Shown: positions 44,603-57,544 of the stretch, piece after piece
How positions within the stretch are numbered: the stretch's first letter is position 1
Layout of the letters: each line of letters starts with the position of its first letter
NCBI GenBank assembly: GCA_030533445.1
Contig: CM060064.1
Coordinates: forward strand, 2,397,416 to 2,461,415
Origin: Cyprinodon diabolis
Taxonomy: Eukaryota > Chordata > Actinopteri > Cyprinodontiformes > Cyprinodontidae
Direction of reading: 5' to 3'
DNA length: 64,000 bases
Program-made: the position numbers and the translations under genes
The notes under the pieces: model-generated
What the model saw: only the letters and a program-made list of their open reading frames with translations
Told to the model about the DNA's origin: nothing
The model's database searches: none

Positions 44603-44706
44603 TCTTATGTTGCTCATGTTAACTGACTTTTCCTGTTTCTATGTTTCCTTCATTTTCACATAGTTTTTTTTTTTTATAAACTAAAACCTTAAAAAATCAG
44701 CCGGTC

Positions 44707-44900
44707 CACTCAGTGGCGAAAGCCAAACCAGAGCCCGCAGTCCACTATAATCACACACAGGTTGGCGCGGATTTGTCGGATCAGATGATTACAAAGTATT
44801 CTGTAAAAGCTCAAACACAAAGGTGGCCTGTGGCTTTATTTTACGGTCTCCTGGACATGGCAGATATAAACGCATTTGAGCTGTTTGAACTTTGTACATG
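44707..44900 (+). pseudogene. piggyBac transposase C-terminal fragment
   Basis: It reads KPEPAVHYNHTQVGADLSDQ, then MITKYSVKAQTQRWPVALFY and GLLDMADINAFELF. This follows the piggyBac (DDE_Tnp_1_7) pattern VxYYNxTKGGVDxxDQ...YSxKxxTRRWPxxxFYxxLDxxxxNA, including the third catalytic aspartate region. The rest of the enzyme is missing. Confidence 0.85.
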
Positions 44901-45131
44901 TGTCGTAAAACACTCTTATTTTAACGATTTATTTGTTATACAAATTTAGACCACGAATAATAATAGCATACAATACAGCCTTTAAATATATATATATATA
45001 TATATATATATTAGTCCTATTTTAAGGTTTACATCCACAATGGGTTCCTATCGCACACTAGAACCATCTCAGTCGATGACATCATTACTAATCATGCAGA
45101 TACTGACGGCCAGTGGGAGTCCTAGTGTTGA

Positions 45132-46440
45132 TGAAACAGAGAGCAGCATGAAGAATATAAGAACAGAGGAAACTTCAAGAAATTTGAAGCAAATCAACAA
45201 TAACTAGATTTACATTGCAAAAAAATGTAAATCTATACAAGTCAATTTTTCTTAAAATAAGAACATTTTGTATTGAATGGAGGAGCTAAGTGAAACACTT
45301 TGCCAGTGGAACAAGACAATTTACATTTAAAAGAAGAAAAAGCAACTGCATTTACAAGCCCATATAATCTAATTACTTTAAGAGTAAAAATATTCCATAA
45401 TCATATTATTTACCTATTAAAACTAAGATTTAAGAAATGTTTACTTATTTCTAGATGGTTTTTCCAGTGTATCTAATCCGTTTGAGCTCAGAGGGAAGGC
45501 AGAGGGATTTAAACCGACATGCAGTCTGAACAAAGAAGGCCACGTCCTCAGGAAACAGAAAAAAACAACAAAAAGTTAAAAAAGTCTTAATGGAATGAAA
45601 AGTCCATGGCGGTGTGAGGGACGGAGACGCTGGCTCTGACTGACAGAAGGCCTCTGACCTCCCATGGCTGAAGGTGAGTCCTCATCACAGAGCTTTATCT
45701 CTCCCTCTCTGGGCATCTAAATGGAGGTCAGGAACCAGCCGCCCTCTGCACCACAAACAGACAGACCATTATTGTCAGCAGCTGTCTGCCTCACACCCAC
45801 TGAGCCGCTGGATGTCTGCATTTGTATGCAAACTAGGGCTGCAGCAGGAGAACCGGCGTAGCAGCTGTAGCCCACAGAGGAACTATCCGTTCGCTGGGTC
45901 TGGAAATGAAGTTAGGATGAAATCTGCTGAAGAGAGCATAGCTAATGCTGATTCTCCAGATAATGTTAAACGTTTTACTGAAACTGATGTTCATTCGTCA
46001 ACAGATTTCATTCTCTAACAGCGTTTGAAAGAAGGAGCCGTTAAAGCTTCTGGTTTCGAAAAAGCGGTCGACTGTTTCTGGTAAAACTAAATGAAGGTGG
46101 AAAAGTTTACGGAGCTTAACAGGCAGTCAGCATACGACCAAAGTCACATCAAAATAATAATGCAGCTTTTAGTTAGAGCAGAGTCATCAGAGCAGGATAA
46201 CATCCAATGTTCACCATGGGTGTTTCACCTGACTGAGTATAACAGCGCCCCCTGTTGACCCTTTACTATACACAACCAGAGCGTTTTGGAATTTGCCTTT
46301 AAATTAATCAACGTCTCTGCAAACTGAGTCGTGGTTCCTGTTTCCCTGGGGAACTATTATGATGTGACACACAGCCATCTCTCTCTCTGAACAGATAGAA
46401 ACTATAAAGAAAACATTTCTTTCAGATGAAGGACGAGTTT
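45132..46440. other. intron, nothing recognised
   Basis: Ordinary, mostly AT-rich sequence. ORFs here (e.g. 45674-46018) have no recognisable domain and no homology I can recall. Confidence 0.5.
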
Positions 46441-46469
46441 AATGCTCATTATTTTAAGTAAATGACATG

Positions 46470-46860
46470 TACTTATATAGCGCTTTTTTTCAAGTCAGGA
46501 GACTTGATCAAAGTGCTTTACACTACATTCCTGCACACACTCACACACTGATGGTGGCAAGCTACATTGTAGCCACAGCTGCCCTGGGGCTCACTGACAG
46601 AAGCGGGTTGCCGTACACTGGCGCCACCCTGTGACCACCATCAGTAGACAATGCAGGTGAAGTGCCTTGCCCAAGGACACGACGACACTGAAAGTTGGAG
46701 CCTTCCCTTGGGAGGTGTTCCAGGCATGTCCAATTGGGAGGAGACCTGGTGGAAGGCCCAGGACACGCTGGAGGGACTATGTCTCTGAGCTGGACTGGTG
46801 ACGCCTCTGGGAGCAGCTGGAGTAGGTGTGTGTGTGTGTTTGGATGGATGGATGATTTCA
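46470..46860 (+). mobile_element. LINE 3' end plus linked dispersed repeat
   Basis: 46700-46850 reads GGAGGTGTTCCAGGCATGTC, then GGAGGGACTATGTCTCTGAG and a GGATGGATGGATG tail: the end of a fish LINE ORF (RRPGGRPRTRWRDYV pattern) and its 3' repeat. 46470-46700 (TATATAGCGCTTTTT..., ...CTTGCCCAAGGACAC) is another common teleost dispersed repeat. Confidence 0.65.
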
Positions 46861-49800
46861 ATCCCAACTTAAATTTCAGGATTAAGAAAAAAACAAACAT
46901 CAACTAGTCAAACACGAACATTTCAGTAACACTGAATTCCTGTTTGTCACTGAATTATAAACATGTTTAACTTCCCAGCAAGGAACTTTATAAAGGACTT
47001 TATAAAATACATCAGTTTTTTTGTCTCCATCTTTTCTGAGCAGAGCATCAAAAACCGTTATAATGACAATAAAGATTTTTAAGCATCTTTTAATCCTTCC
47101 TCCTGTTCACTGTGTAGTAAAACCAAAACATGAGCAAGTGATGCAGGAAGAAATATCCCCCCCCCCCAGCATCCTGATAACAATCCTCTGCTTTAAAACT
47201 GATCAGAGGCTGTGAGGCGGGTTTCCAGGTGGAACTAGCTGATCATTTTGCTCCTGTGATCCAGGAACAATGAAGCTGGTTAACATGTTTGCGTGAATCC
47301 GGCGCCATGGCAGGAACCTGAGGCTGAATGGAGGTCAGCATCATGCTAAAACAGCCACGCTGATGTGGTTGACGTGTTCCCATTAGGGGAAGGCCGAGCA
47401 GGTGAATGTCTGATGGAAGCAGGGTAATAAGTGGCTGAAGCACTGAAGCATGGGGAACCACGGAGCACGCTAAAAGCACATTAGCTTCATCATTAATGAC
47501 TCCACTCTGAATGCAGAAAAGGCTTTGATTAGGCGGCGCTCAGACCAGATCCAGGGTACGCAGCCTGATCCTCTCATTCTGCAGCTCAGTCATTTCTCTC
47601 TCCTCAAACGTCCAGTTCCAGCCTCACAGCAGAAGCTCTGCTGGATAAAAGCTGCTGCTCACACAGAAAACCCAGAGAAATGATGTAACAGAACAAAAAA
47701 CGTTCCTGTCATGCCGTCAGAAGGAATATGTCTGAAAAAAAGCAGGGCAGACCCTGGCCTGGCGGGGCCCGCCGGTGCACAGCTACTCCTGGGCTGATTG
47801 AAATGCTGCCGCTGAGGTTCTGCTTTGAGGTGTGGGAGTGTGTTACAGCAGAGTTTCCAGCCTCTAATCTGAGGTGATTTAGAGCTCAGGTCTGCAGCAC
47901 CACCACTGGATCTGAGATGGCAGTGACCCTCGCTCCTGATCGGGTGGCATTAGGCGGCGCCGCCTGCAGCCTCGCAGACAGCCAGGCGCCGTCTCCACTC
48001 AGTCCATCACAGCTCCACCCTGGAGGGGACGTCATCAGACAGCCCGGCTGAAACCCCCAGTTCTGATGCAGAATCACCCGGGTGGTACCGCCCGCCCCGA
48101 CCATCAGCGCCGACTGAAGAGCACCAGACGTCTCTGTCACGCCGCGGCGCAGCAAACTGCTCCCTCTGATGGGCCGAATGTTCGTAGCTGCTGATGTTGG
48201 GAAGTCAGGAGAGAACGGAGCCTGAGATCCACTCTCCTATTGCCTGTTTGTTGTTGTTCTGCAGCTCAATCAGAACCCTCTCTGCTAAACACGGAGGAAA
48301 TTATCCGGACGGCTGAAAAAAAAAAAGCATAATCTGTTTTTACTTTCAAATTAGAATTTGACTGCAGATTTGATCGGCTTCATCCATCTGCACCATCAGG
48401 CCTCTAATGCGCAAACGATTGTTCTACAGTCTAAATATTTCCATTAGTTTGTGAGAAGAAGCCGTCTGATTTCATAAAAACAGCCTAAAGAAGACAGAAT
48501 GAATAAGGCCTCCTTAAGTCCCAGTTTAATAGGTCTGAAATGTTTCTGAATGCTTGAAAAGCAGAGAGGTATTAAACAGATAAAAACACAATGGATGGAG
48601 TAAACGAGTATTTAATTAGCTGATTCAATCATACGGCTGCAGACGGAAGCTGCTGAGGAGGAAAGTTTAAAGACAGACCAGCTGAGCTGGACAGGCTGCC
48701 GTTTCTCTTCTCCTCGCTATCTGGCCACAAATATTTCAGAGAAAAGATGTAAGCAAATAGTCGATTAAAATGTATTCTACTGGATTAATTGAGCCCTTCA
48801 GTCTACAACACATTTCTTTCATTACACTTTCTCCGTGTGGAAATGTTACCACCATCCACCAGAGGGCACTGCTGCTCATTCTTAGGCAGAGCTTCGCTGG
48901 TATTCACATGGGAAGAAATGCATGAATGGATCCAGAATCCGGTCCAGATTATTTCCATTGTTCAGTGGATCCAGAATGATCTTCCTGTGGTTCTCTTAGT
49001 GAACCTAAACTCTGGATTAACTCCTTCTGTTCTCCTGAATGGGCCCACATCACTGTTCATTTTCTACAAGTAGAATAATTGTTTCCAATCTCTATGAAAG
49101 TCATTTTTAAAGATGTTCCATTTGTCCTCCTGCCCTCAGATCTTAATAAAAACAGTAAAAATAAGCTGAGACTTTTTGTGTCTCAGAGCAGTGTCTGTTT
49201 TCTGTCTTAGAGCAGTGCTTTCCTTCAACACTGACAATGATTGTTTTCTACTTTCTGCTACTTTAGATCGCTGCTGAAATGGAAAATAATAGCAAACATG
49301 TTGAGACTCCAAAAGAGATTTGATCCTTAAGAAACAAGTGCAATAGTCTGTCCCAGTTTAGCAGAGCGTTTGGCGATGAGTTTGATCAACTAACAAAGGA
49401 AAAAACAAGTCCATCATTCAGCCACGCCCACTTCCCATTTAAAGCCTCACATGGAGTTAAAGCATCTGAGCATCTGTGGAAATATCTGCTACTGAATGAG
49501 GAACGGAAGAAATCATTCTGATCCAGATCCTTTCAGCAGAACCTGAATATTCCTGAATGTTCCTAAATATTCCTGAATATTCCTGAATGTTCCTGAAAGT
49601 TACTGAATGTTTCCGAAGTTCTGAGTTATTTGGCTAAATAAAGGCTTCACTGCACATCCAGTAAACCTGGACTGCATCCAGGACTTTCCATTTCTTTCTA
49701 TATATTATGATCACACATTTAAAGGAGGAAATATGAGGCTGGATTGTGGAGGATTGTGGCTTCATTTACCAAATGAACTTGAACTAGTTTATTTTATGGT

Positions 49801-52016
49801 TGGTGAACTTTGTTTATTCTTTGAAAAAGTGAACTATGAACATGAACTAGTTCCTTTTCATCTGTGGGAACTGAACTCTCAGCTCGTTCTTTTTAACTAT
49901 GAACTGGTTATAGTTATCCTGTTCCTCTGAAGATACAGAGTTTTATTATCCAAATCTTTAAAGGATTTTTCATTTCCAAAGTGATCTCTTCCTCTGGGTT
50001 TGTGGCACCTTTTTCACATCTGTTCCAGGTTCTAATGTGGTTGATCTCCAAATGTTATTAAAAGGCTGTCATCCTTCAGCTTTTCGCACGTCCTACTGGT
50101 TTTGGTTGACGTTAGTTTCCCTTCGAATAAACTTATTAGAACCAGATCCATCAGCGTCTAACCATCACACACAGACTAATAACCGACACGCAATAACCTG
50201 ACGCCACCAAAAACATTTGCAATAGCAGGCTATAAGCAGAGCTTAAGGGCGGCCATGATGAACAGAAACAGAAGCAACACTGGAATTTTTCTCTCTTACG
50301 TTTCCGGCTTTAGTGTCTCTGCAGCGAGCGCTCAGACGATGAGCTGCTGCATCATCACTGCAAGAGAACGACTCCTGCATGAAGGTGGAGACTCCTGCCT
50401 TCACACGGAGGGAATCTGCACTGAAACACCATGTTTACCTGAAGTCCCTCCCCTGGAGACGAATAAGCAACTAAACCAGCAAAGATTAGCACAACATTTA
50501 AAATTGAAATGACCACTGAATACATTACATTTAAATATAAAAATAATCATTTGTTGAAAAAATGCGTCATATTTTGACTAGAAAAGAGGAAGCAGCATAT
50601 TCCATAATAACCATCGTAAAATGTTTCTAGGTTTTTATAACAAAAATATGTAAATGGTTGTTTATCCTTTTTAAGGGAGGTATTAGAAAATGTGTCGTTA
50701 CATGTCTGGAAAATACTGATCTGTGTTTATTCACTAGATTGCTGCCCATTGGTACCAAAGGTTGATTATATATAAATATATATAAGATTATGATATATAT
50801 ATATATATATATAGGGGTCAAATCCTTGAGTTGCTTTTTTTCCTTCAAGATGCAATAAATGCTACAAACTACAAAAAAATTGAGAGAAACATCCATTTAA
50901 TAAAGAATTACTACATTAACATTTACAGTGAATTACTTTCTATTTTCTAACGTGGATGTAAATCCATGTTAGAAAACAGAAGGTAGAGGAAATAGATTAA
51001 AGTGAATGGATTTATTGCTTAGTTCATCCACTGACTGGGAAATGACCTGAGGAACGTCTTCCTGCAGACTGAAAACTGCTGGTTTTAGCAGCTAAATGTT
51101 ACACAGGGAGGTATTTTAACTGAGTGTCTCTGTGGGAGTGGGGAGTACCAATATGGCGGACGGTTGCTTCACTTTTTTAAGGCAATCAGCAATCCAGTGA
51201 ATAAATAGAGATCAGTGGAAAATAGCTGAGTTTCTGATATTCTTTAACCTTAAAACCACAAGCAGAGAAAGTCTGTTTTTGCTGGATGGGAGTTTCTAGT
51301 TTAACCTCACAGACGGCGGCTGTGACGGACGCTCCCCGCTGCGTTTGGCTGGGGGCGGCTGGTAAACTCCCTCCGTTTTCATCCTGAATAGGCGCCATGA
51401 AAGAGGGAAGAGGAGGAACATGACGACACGCAGAGCTGCTCCCTGAGGGACAGCCAGACAGGATGGAGGAGTACTTCACACAGTTTTCCTCACGCTCTCC
51501 CTCCGCCTCACTAAAGGCGTCCTCTATTTAAGGCGGCAGCTTGTGGACCACAGTAGGAGTGTTTGTCACTGCTGCTTGGAGCAGCCTTTGAGGTGTGGCT
51601 CGTCTTTGTTGATCGGCGCCTTTGGAAACATGACATATCGTCACGGAGCTGAAGCGGTGAGAGGACAGGCGGCGGACTCCATGGGTAAAAATAGCATGGA
51701 ATGAAAGCTAACCGAGACGTTAATGAGCCTCGTCTGGTGATGCTGCAGAGTCCCTGGAGCCATCAGACTGTCTGCAGCGCTGCATCCTGTCAAAATAAAA
51801 TTCACATGAAAGCTGCTCTTCTCACAACCAGAGTAGGAGGATAAACGTTTATCAGCAACCATGAGCCTCCACCTTTACATCCAAACCACTCTAATGGGTT
51901 CAATGACATCGGTGGCCCCGTTAGAGCCGCCGAGAGGCCCGGAGAGCTGGGGACTGATCTGTAATGGACCCCTGGGGCCACAAGGTGGCTCTTATCCTCC
52001 ACCAAAAATCTGCTCC
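46861..52016. other. intron, largely unannotated
   Basis: No gene found. Small items: C-run at 47158-47167, tandem TCCTGAATGT/TCCTGAATAT at 49555-49605, (TA)n at 50790-50812, an imperfect 20-bp hairpin at 50938-50981. ORFs in this stretch lack domains. Confidence 0.5.
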
Positions 52017-52129
52017 AGGACAGGAAGAGGAGAGGAGGAGGGAAGGAGGTGAGGAGGAGGAGAGGAAGAGGTGAGGAGGGGGGAAGGAGGTGAGGAAGAG
52101 GAGAGAGGTGAGGAGGAGGGAGAGGAGGT
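52017..52129 (+). repeat. purine-rich GAGGAGG tract
   Basis: About 113 bases of almost pure G and A with only a few T, built from GAGGAGGA/GGAAGAGG units. On the ascc3 transcript strand this is a pyrimidine tract (CCTCCTC). Confidence 0.85.
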
Positions 52130-52494
52130 TGATGTTGTTTAGTAAAGAGCAGCAGTGAGAACTTTGTCCAGGTTCTCCCCTCTTCCATCCACCATGTGTA
52201 AAAGGGATGAAGCATAGAGCTATGGAGCTAGATTGATCTCAATTTTCACAAATACACACTTGTGATTTCTACATGCACAGAACCAGATCCCCACACCGAG
52301 CACGATTCACACAAGCAAAAAAAATCCACACACACAAAGGACAAGATCCACAGACGCACAGCAGGATTCACCAAAGCATTTCTGCTCCATCAACATTATC
52401 AATTAAAATACAAAGCACCAGCGGTCTTTAAGCTTCACTGCATTGTGTGGATTATTGAGACTCTCCTGACGTGCCTCCATACACAAAAACAAAT

Positions 52495-53270
52495 TTTAAA
52501 ACAGGGAGGGTTTGCCACCAATCACAAAGCTCCCTTGTATGAACCAATCATAAGAAAGTACTCCACGTGGGATGATTTACCTCCAGATTCCACATCCTCC
52601 GGCCCGCCCTGCCTCGCCTCGCCCACGTGCATTAATCAATGAGAGCTGTTCCACGTCCACCGCTACTCCTCCACACGTCTCCGTCCACCTACGTCTTCTC
52701 CGTCCTTCACTGTCAAAATACGGAGCCGAGCTATTTTTAGCTCCGCTCCGGTCCGGCCAGGTCAAGATCCGCCATTGCAATCGCACCAAACAGGAAAAAG
52801 AACGTCGAGAAGATCCAGTTTGTTAAATTAAAATATGGTAACGACGGATCAGTAACTACAAATTACAGCATAAATCTTCTATATTCCCAAAAACTACGAC
52901 CGCTTAATTAAATGATTGGATTCAAACTATGGGTACTTCAACATTTCTTATCTCCATCAAAATATCTATTTTATACGGAGAGTCACAGCAGCTTCCAAGA
53001 GCGCGTCTAAGAACTTCAAAAAGACGTTCTTATTGCAGGCATGAAGAGTTTGGAGGCAGAGAACAAACCAGCTTTGTTTGATTATTCCCATTACAAAGAC
53101 CCACAAGGAAAAGAAAAGGTTTGGGCAGAAAGGTGTGATTGATTCTGATGGTGAGATTTAATGATGTCATATTAGATAAATAAGGAGGATGTGGGATCTA
53201 GGGGGTAAGTCATCCCACCTGGAGTACTTTGTTGTGATTGGTGGCAAAACCATTCCCTGCTTAAAACGTC
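52495..53270. mobile_element. element bounded by long imperfect inverted repeats
   Basis: 52495-52602 (TTTGCCACCAATCACAAAGC, AGTACTCCACGTGGGATGAT, CCACATCCTCC) is matched in reverse complement by about 53187-53270 (AGTACTCCAGGTGGGATGAC, CCCACATCCTCC). The interior of about 580 bp is non-coding. A foldback DNA transposon is the simplest reading; no target duplication was identified. Confidence 0.5.
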
Positions 53271-54129
53271 TGATGGGAGCATCCTGATAACCTAGAACCT
53301 CCACGTCTTCAAGCCTTCCATGATTCCTGTAAACCAGTTAAAGGACATCAAAGGGGCGGACGGCTGGACTGGGAGAATCCTTCCATGATTTTCACCAATC
53401 TCCTCACATCCATTTCTCTCTCTCAAACCCGCTCAGACGTTTAATGAGAACAACCGTCTATGCCCAACAAAAGAAGCTCCGGCACCAGCGCCTCCATCAT
53501 GGGACGGAGCCCCCCTCTACAGCGGGGGTCCAGAGGTAGACCACCATCTCAGGTGGCGTCCCTGAGGGCATCTATCATGGGACGTAAATAAAGCATAAAT
53601 AAAAAAAATAATTATGATGAAACCCAGAAAAAGAACCTTGGAAACATTTTGCTATAAAAAAGCTTTTGAAAGTACCTGCTGTTATCCCTGAATTTAGTTT
53701 GTTTAAAATAACTATTTGCAGTTCTTGTTTAACAGATTTCATTTTTTTTTTCAAATATCTTTTCTTTTAGCAGATGACATTCCCTTCCCTGGGGGGCGGG
53801 GTTTCTTTTAGACTGAGAATCAAAGACCATTGGTCTACTGGACGCTAGTGACATCCTTACTGGTCGATCGGATCGGGATCAGAGCGAACAGAACAGGGTC
53901 TGGAAAATGCGATTTGAAAAGAACTTAATCTGGAAAAATTAAAATAAAAAATGTAAATAGTGAAAAAAATAAATGTGAAACTTTAATAATAAAGGTATAC
54001 AAATATTTGAACTTTTCTTATTGGAAAAACAAAAATTTGAGAAAAGAGAAATGATAATTTTAAAAAGGTTTTCCAAATTTAACTTTTTAACTTTCATTTA
54101 AAAAACAAGCCGTTTGCCTAAAAAACACA
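53271..54129. other. intron, nothing recognised
   Basis: AT-rich sequence. 53815-53870 resembles 55445-55500, so some old repeat is present. Confidence 0.4.
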
Positions 54130-54345
54130 CCAGATGCAGCACTGGGACTTGATCAACAGCCGATACCGCACCGTGACAATGTCACTAACCAGTAGGTGGC
54201 AGTAGTGTTCTTTGACAAACATGGATGCCTCCAGTAAAGCACATTCACATGAAAATGACTCTGAATTAAAAACACTGATCATTTATTGAACAGGATGGAA
54301 TCATTTCAGATTTAAAGAACTTTCAGAAGTTTGAATTCTAAATAC
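54130..54345 (-). repeat. dispersed repeat, partner of 59020-59215
   Basis: It includes GATACCGCACCGTGACAATG, GCCTCCAGTAAAGCACATTC and GAACTTTCAGAAGTTTGAAT; the reverse complement of all three recurs, in order, at 59020-59215. Confidence 0.65.
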
Positions 54346-56160
54346 TTTTCCTTTAAAGAACCAAATGAAAACAGGTTTTTCTTTCTGATTTGTCTCATTT
54401 TGGATAAATCCACATTTGCTCAGCTCTTACACATTTTTTTCTAGAACTACACACTTTTTTCTGAGGAAGATGATCCTTTTACTCACTTATACTGATATCG
54501 TCACAATATTTTAATATGGTCAACATTTGTATTCATTAATCCATTTTAGTTAAATTGAAATATGCAGAATTTGACCCATTGTTTTATTACTTTTATTATT
54601 TTATTTAAAAATCAGAAATTTGAAATAAATGCGGCTGCATAGATAATCCTCATTACTTTTGGATCCACCATTAAAACAAACAGACCCACTAACCCACCTG
54701 GACGTTCCTAACAAAAGAAGCAGCAGATGGAAGCAGCCTGTGAGAAAAAAGGCGGCTTTATGATGGCCTCCGTGTTTCTGACACCACAGGGACTGAGAGG
54801 TGCTTCTAATGGTCACCGTTCTCTAAAAACGCTCCGGCTCTAAGGCACAGAGCTAACTAGCTGCAATGGGAACAGAGGGAGCCTGAAAGCAACGGGACCT
54901 TCCTGGAATGAGCGTTAGCCTGAAGGACGCCGTCGGACTGCGGCTATAAGAGCATCAGATGGTCCAATTTGATCAGGCTACACAGCCAGGCCTCAGTGAT
55001 TGTGATGATGATGGGGTCATTATTCCAGCTGGGGCCTGCCCCCGTCGGGTCGGAGGGTGGCCAGCGACCTGAACGAGCAGCAGGAAGGTTTCAGAGATGA
55101 GCAGCAGAACGGCGTCCATCAGCGATCAGAACATCAGAACCGGCAGAGACCCAAAGACCTTCATCACTTTATTACCGTTTGGTTCCATCAGTATGGAGGG
55201 AATTTCCTTACAGCGTTCTTCAAAGCCAAGGAATTTAAAAAAGAGGCTATCCAGATATTAAACTTTGAAAACATTTTAATCAAAGAGAGCTTTTCAAAGA
55301 AACTTTGTTTTTTATATATATATTTTTTTTCATATTAGTCTTTTTTCAGATGAAGTTTTAGGAATTTAATTCTTCCTAATTGTATTTTCCAGATCAGATT
55401 GTCGTCACATTTGGGGGTTTTTCCTCTGGAGGAAAGATGCATTTCTATTGGTCTGCTGGACGATGGCAGCAGCGTTTTGATTGGTGTTTAGAATGTCAGC
55501 TTTAAATGCAATTTTAAGAGAATGGGACTGGTTAAACCAAATCTAAAAACAAGAAACACACACACAAAAAAAAATTATCTATAAAAGAAATGTAAAAAAT
55601 AAATAAATAAAACATGAAAAAGAGCAAAGCTGCTCTGAAAACTATGAAAGTTTAATTTCCAGATTGAATTCTTTTCCTTAAATGATCAAAAATGAACTCC
55701 CTGCTTCTGCCAGCGGAGACGAAGCTCTGCACCGGTGTGCAGAGTTTAGCGGGTCTAACTGCACTCTAAAACAGCTCAGAACCTTCTTCTCTAAAGCAAA
55801 CCGCTCACTTTAGGTCCAAAATAATCCAGGAAAACATTATTTTAATGTTCCAATTTTAGAGGGAATATAAAAGCTGATGAATTAAATTAAATTTCCTTTT
55901 GAGCAGAAGTGACTGGGAAAATAAAGATTCATCATCACTCTGCTCTAAATCCTTTTGGAACAGAAGCCCGGGTCGTTCAGAACCGGTGTTCTGTCACATG
56001 ATGATTTAAGGTTTGAACGCTATCGCTTCCCAAAACACCAAAAAGTAAGTAAATTGTTTTTTTGTACACGCCTAAAGGGAAACACGCCTATTGAGGAAGT
56101 TTAAAGTCTTTTTCGTACTAAACTGATAAACTAAAGGAATAAATGGATATTGACTATGGG
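54346..56160. other. intron, nothing recognised
   Basis: AT-rich intronic sequence with A-runs. ORF 55057-55338 is low complexity with no domain. Confidence 0.45.
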
Positions 56161-56256
56161 TCTGACTGGGTATGCTGGTCTGACTGGGTATGCTGGTCTG
56201 ACTGGGTATGCTGGTCTGACTGGGTATGCTGGTCTGACTGGGTATGCTGGTCTGAC
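56161..56256. repeat. 18-bp tandem repeat, 5 copies
   Basis: Unit TCTGACTGGGTATGCTGG, perfect for five copies plus a partial. Related single or double units sit at 27094-27127 (inverted) and 27505-27545, near exons l and m. Confidence 0.95.
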
Positions 56257-57049
56257 AGAGCACCAGGTCCAGCAGCAGACTTTGGATCAATGTTGTGGTT
56301 ATTAGAAAATTCTCCTGAACACAACGAGTCGTGGAGATCAGCCAGAACCAAACATCTACTGAAACCATGAAAATAATGCAGAAATTTAAATTCTGACAGA
56401 GTCTGAAAGTTTCCTAATCCAAGATCATCTTAAATCAGCCTGATAACCGGATTAAGAGCCGATCACACGGTCAGGCCCATTTGTGCCTCAGAAAAATCCT
56501 GAAACAGTAAAAGTTGGTTTTCCTTCTCTTCAGATTGAACTTTGACTGAGGCAGGTTTCTGATCACGATGCTGATTATTATGACATCAAAGCCGCTCTCT
56601 TACTCTATTTGCACGATAAAATGAATCACTAATCAAAAACAATACATACGTCTCAATTTAAACAAACAAACCTTTATGGACAAATCAAATGTTAACAATG
56701 CAGAGGAAGCAGCAAACATGGCCGCCGGATGCACCAAAGAATCGGCAAACGCGTGCAGGCATGTATGGGTCTAATAACAGATGAAACATCTGAGCAAACT
56801 GAGCTTTCTACATGAAATCAGTGTTTCTGTTTACTTTCGCTTCAGATCAAGTATTTATTCCTGGATGGAATACTGTCACACATCTACCTGCAGACGACTT
56901 TCCTCTAAAACGAAGCCACAATCCCACAAACAGCGTCTGCTGGAAACCGCTGGAGCCAAACTGAGCGGGAACCAAACTAACCATTGTGGAAGCATATTTT
57001 TCCTCGGCCCGAGATAAAATATTTAAAGTGTACTTTTTATCTTCATAAA

Positions 57050-57430
57050 TAGGTGTGATTGTTTAGAAGTCTTGTACCAGTCTGTATGCTGGAGCTAAGA
57101 GTGAGGATGACAGAAAGCAAATGCCTCCCGACTCTAGACAAATGTGTAAGGGAGGGTCAGGAGAGATAAGAATGAGGAGACCTGTTCTCAGTTTTGATCT
57201 GGCTAAAATTTATGTCCTTGATGAATTGAAGTGTTTTTTCTTGGGAATAACCAAATGTTTGTGTGTGAGAAAGTTCTTTATATAGGGGTGGGATAGTTCC
57301 ACCCCTGTATTGAGTGTGTGTATAAAGGTATGTACTGAGCTTTGCCCAATCAGAGCTCTATCCCTCCGTCTGAGGGCGTTAAATAAATTTCAACCTTCTT
57401 TCTTGCAAGAAATGCCTCCGTCTCAGCTTC
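57050..57430 (+). repeat. possible solo LTR
   Basis: It starts TGTGATTGTTTAGAAGTC, has a promoter-like TATAAAGG at 57322-57329 and, about 60 nt later, a TAAATAAATTTCAACC polyA-signal region, then a short GC-poor end near CTTCCTAACTTCA. The U3-R-U5 order fits a fish endogenous retrovirus LTR. No internal genes and no clear flanking duplication are seen. Confidence 0.35.
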
Positions 57431-57544
57431 CTAACTTCAGCCCGTGCTTTAAAAGGAGGAGCTATTTTCATGGTACTTCCTTCCAAACATGGCTGACTCC
57501 AAGGGGAACTTTTCAAGCAGCTGGATGACGTTGAGCAGCTAGAT

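Larger units (their letters stand above)
43679..45127 (+). mobile_element. piggyBac-type element with nested TTAA insertion
   Basis: Left end CACTAGAACTCCCAAGGCCG after TTAA (43675-43678); right end, reverse complement CACTAGGACTCCCACTGGCC, flanked by TTGA (45128-45131), a one-base variant of the TTAA duplication. It encloses a fragment of piggyBac transposase and was itself hit by the TTAA element at 43741-44602. Without that insert it would be under 0.6 kb, so it is a deleted derivative. A (TA)n run lies at 44988-45011. Confidence 0.75.

Noticed and set aside
55057..55338. 93-aa ORF rich in Gln/Asn
   Set aside because: Low-complexity composition, no domain, no splice support, in the middle of a repeat-rich intron.
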